Assembly: GCA_034437515.1 (NCBI GenBank)
Contig: DAOTTX010000315.1
Coordinates: 1 to 23,506 of the forward strand
From: DAOTTX01 sp034437515
Lineage (GTDB): Bacteria; Chloroflexota; Anaerolineae; Aggregatilineales; Phototrophicaceae
Direction of reading: 5' to 3'
Length of the DNA: 23,506 nt
The position numbers were made by a program, and so were the translations under genes. The first letter of the stretch is position 1; the number at the start of each line of letters is the position of its first letter. A model generated the notes under the pieces. It had not been told where the DNA came from, did no database searches, and saw only the letters and a program-made list of their open reading frames with translations. Shown in pieces: positions 23,502 through 23,506 of this stretch.

Positions 23502-23506
23502 TCGGG

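Overview
The window looks like chromosome from a member of the Chloroflexota, probably an Anaerolineae-like lineage. This is inferred from the GC-rich coding sequence, secreted FAS1 and BMP fusion proteins with acidic linkers, several soluble GAF/PAS histidine kinases without partner regulators, and palindromic intergenic repeats of the C-rich/G-rich kind common in such genomes. No marker gene settles the taxonomy. I see no phage, integrase, transposase, CRISPR array or plasmid function. The gene content is mostly housekeeping with a few unusual architectures.

Layout. (1) Positions 1-3620, plus strand: two adjacent secreted BMP-family (PnrA/Med-like) ligand-binding proteins, each fused to a fasciclin (FAS1) domain but in opposite order. 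The first is cut by the window edge and also carries a COG4315-type module. (2) 3680-5219: a gamma-glutamylcyclotransferase-like protein (minus), a PfpI/DJ-1 protein (plus) and a small conserved-looking soluble protein (plus) whose stop overlaps the stop of serS. (3) 5216-16655: a long minus-strand block. Read in the direction of transcription it holds a sirtuin, a secreted beta-propeller-like protein, an endonuclease III, a GAF-GAF histidine kinase, an LmbE/PIG-L deacetylase, a second histidine kinase, greA, lysS, a PAS-like kinase with a degenerate H-box, a membrane microprotein and serS. The first six are closely packed, several overlapping by 4-11 bp. From greA onward each gene is preceded by a hairpin with a T-rich tail. 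(4) 16882-18840, plus strand: a DUF4139 protein, followed by a bidirectional terminator shared with a minus-strand tRNA-Pro(CGG). (5) 19053-20624, plus strand: a CDP-alcohol phosphatidyltransferase and lgt, two membrane-lipid enzymes 3 bp apart. (6) 20747-23213, plus strand: an ABC-2 exporter ATPase and a permease whose C-terminal half looks like SpoIIM. (7) 23214-23506: no gene, but several inverted repeats.

How the parts relate. The minus-strand block mixes information processing (SerRS, LysRS, GreA, Nth) with signalling. Three soluble kinases without transmembrane segments or receiver domains are encoded, and no response regulator is present, so their partners lie elsewhere. Lgt would lipidate secreted lipoproteins, but the one BMP-FAS1 protein with a visible N-terminus has a plain signal peptide without a lipobox. 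The best candidates for something new are the BMP/FAS1/COG4315 mosaics, the kinase with Glu at the phospho-acceptor position, the hairpins in the greA, lysS, kinase and serS leaders, and the ABC-2/SpoIIM fusion.
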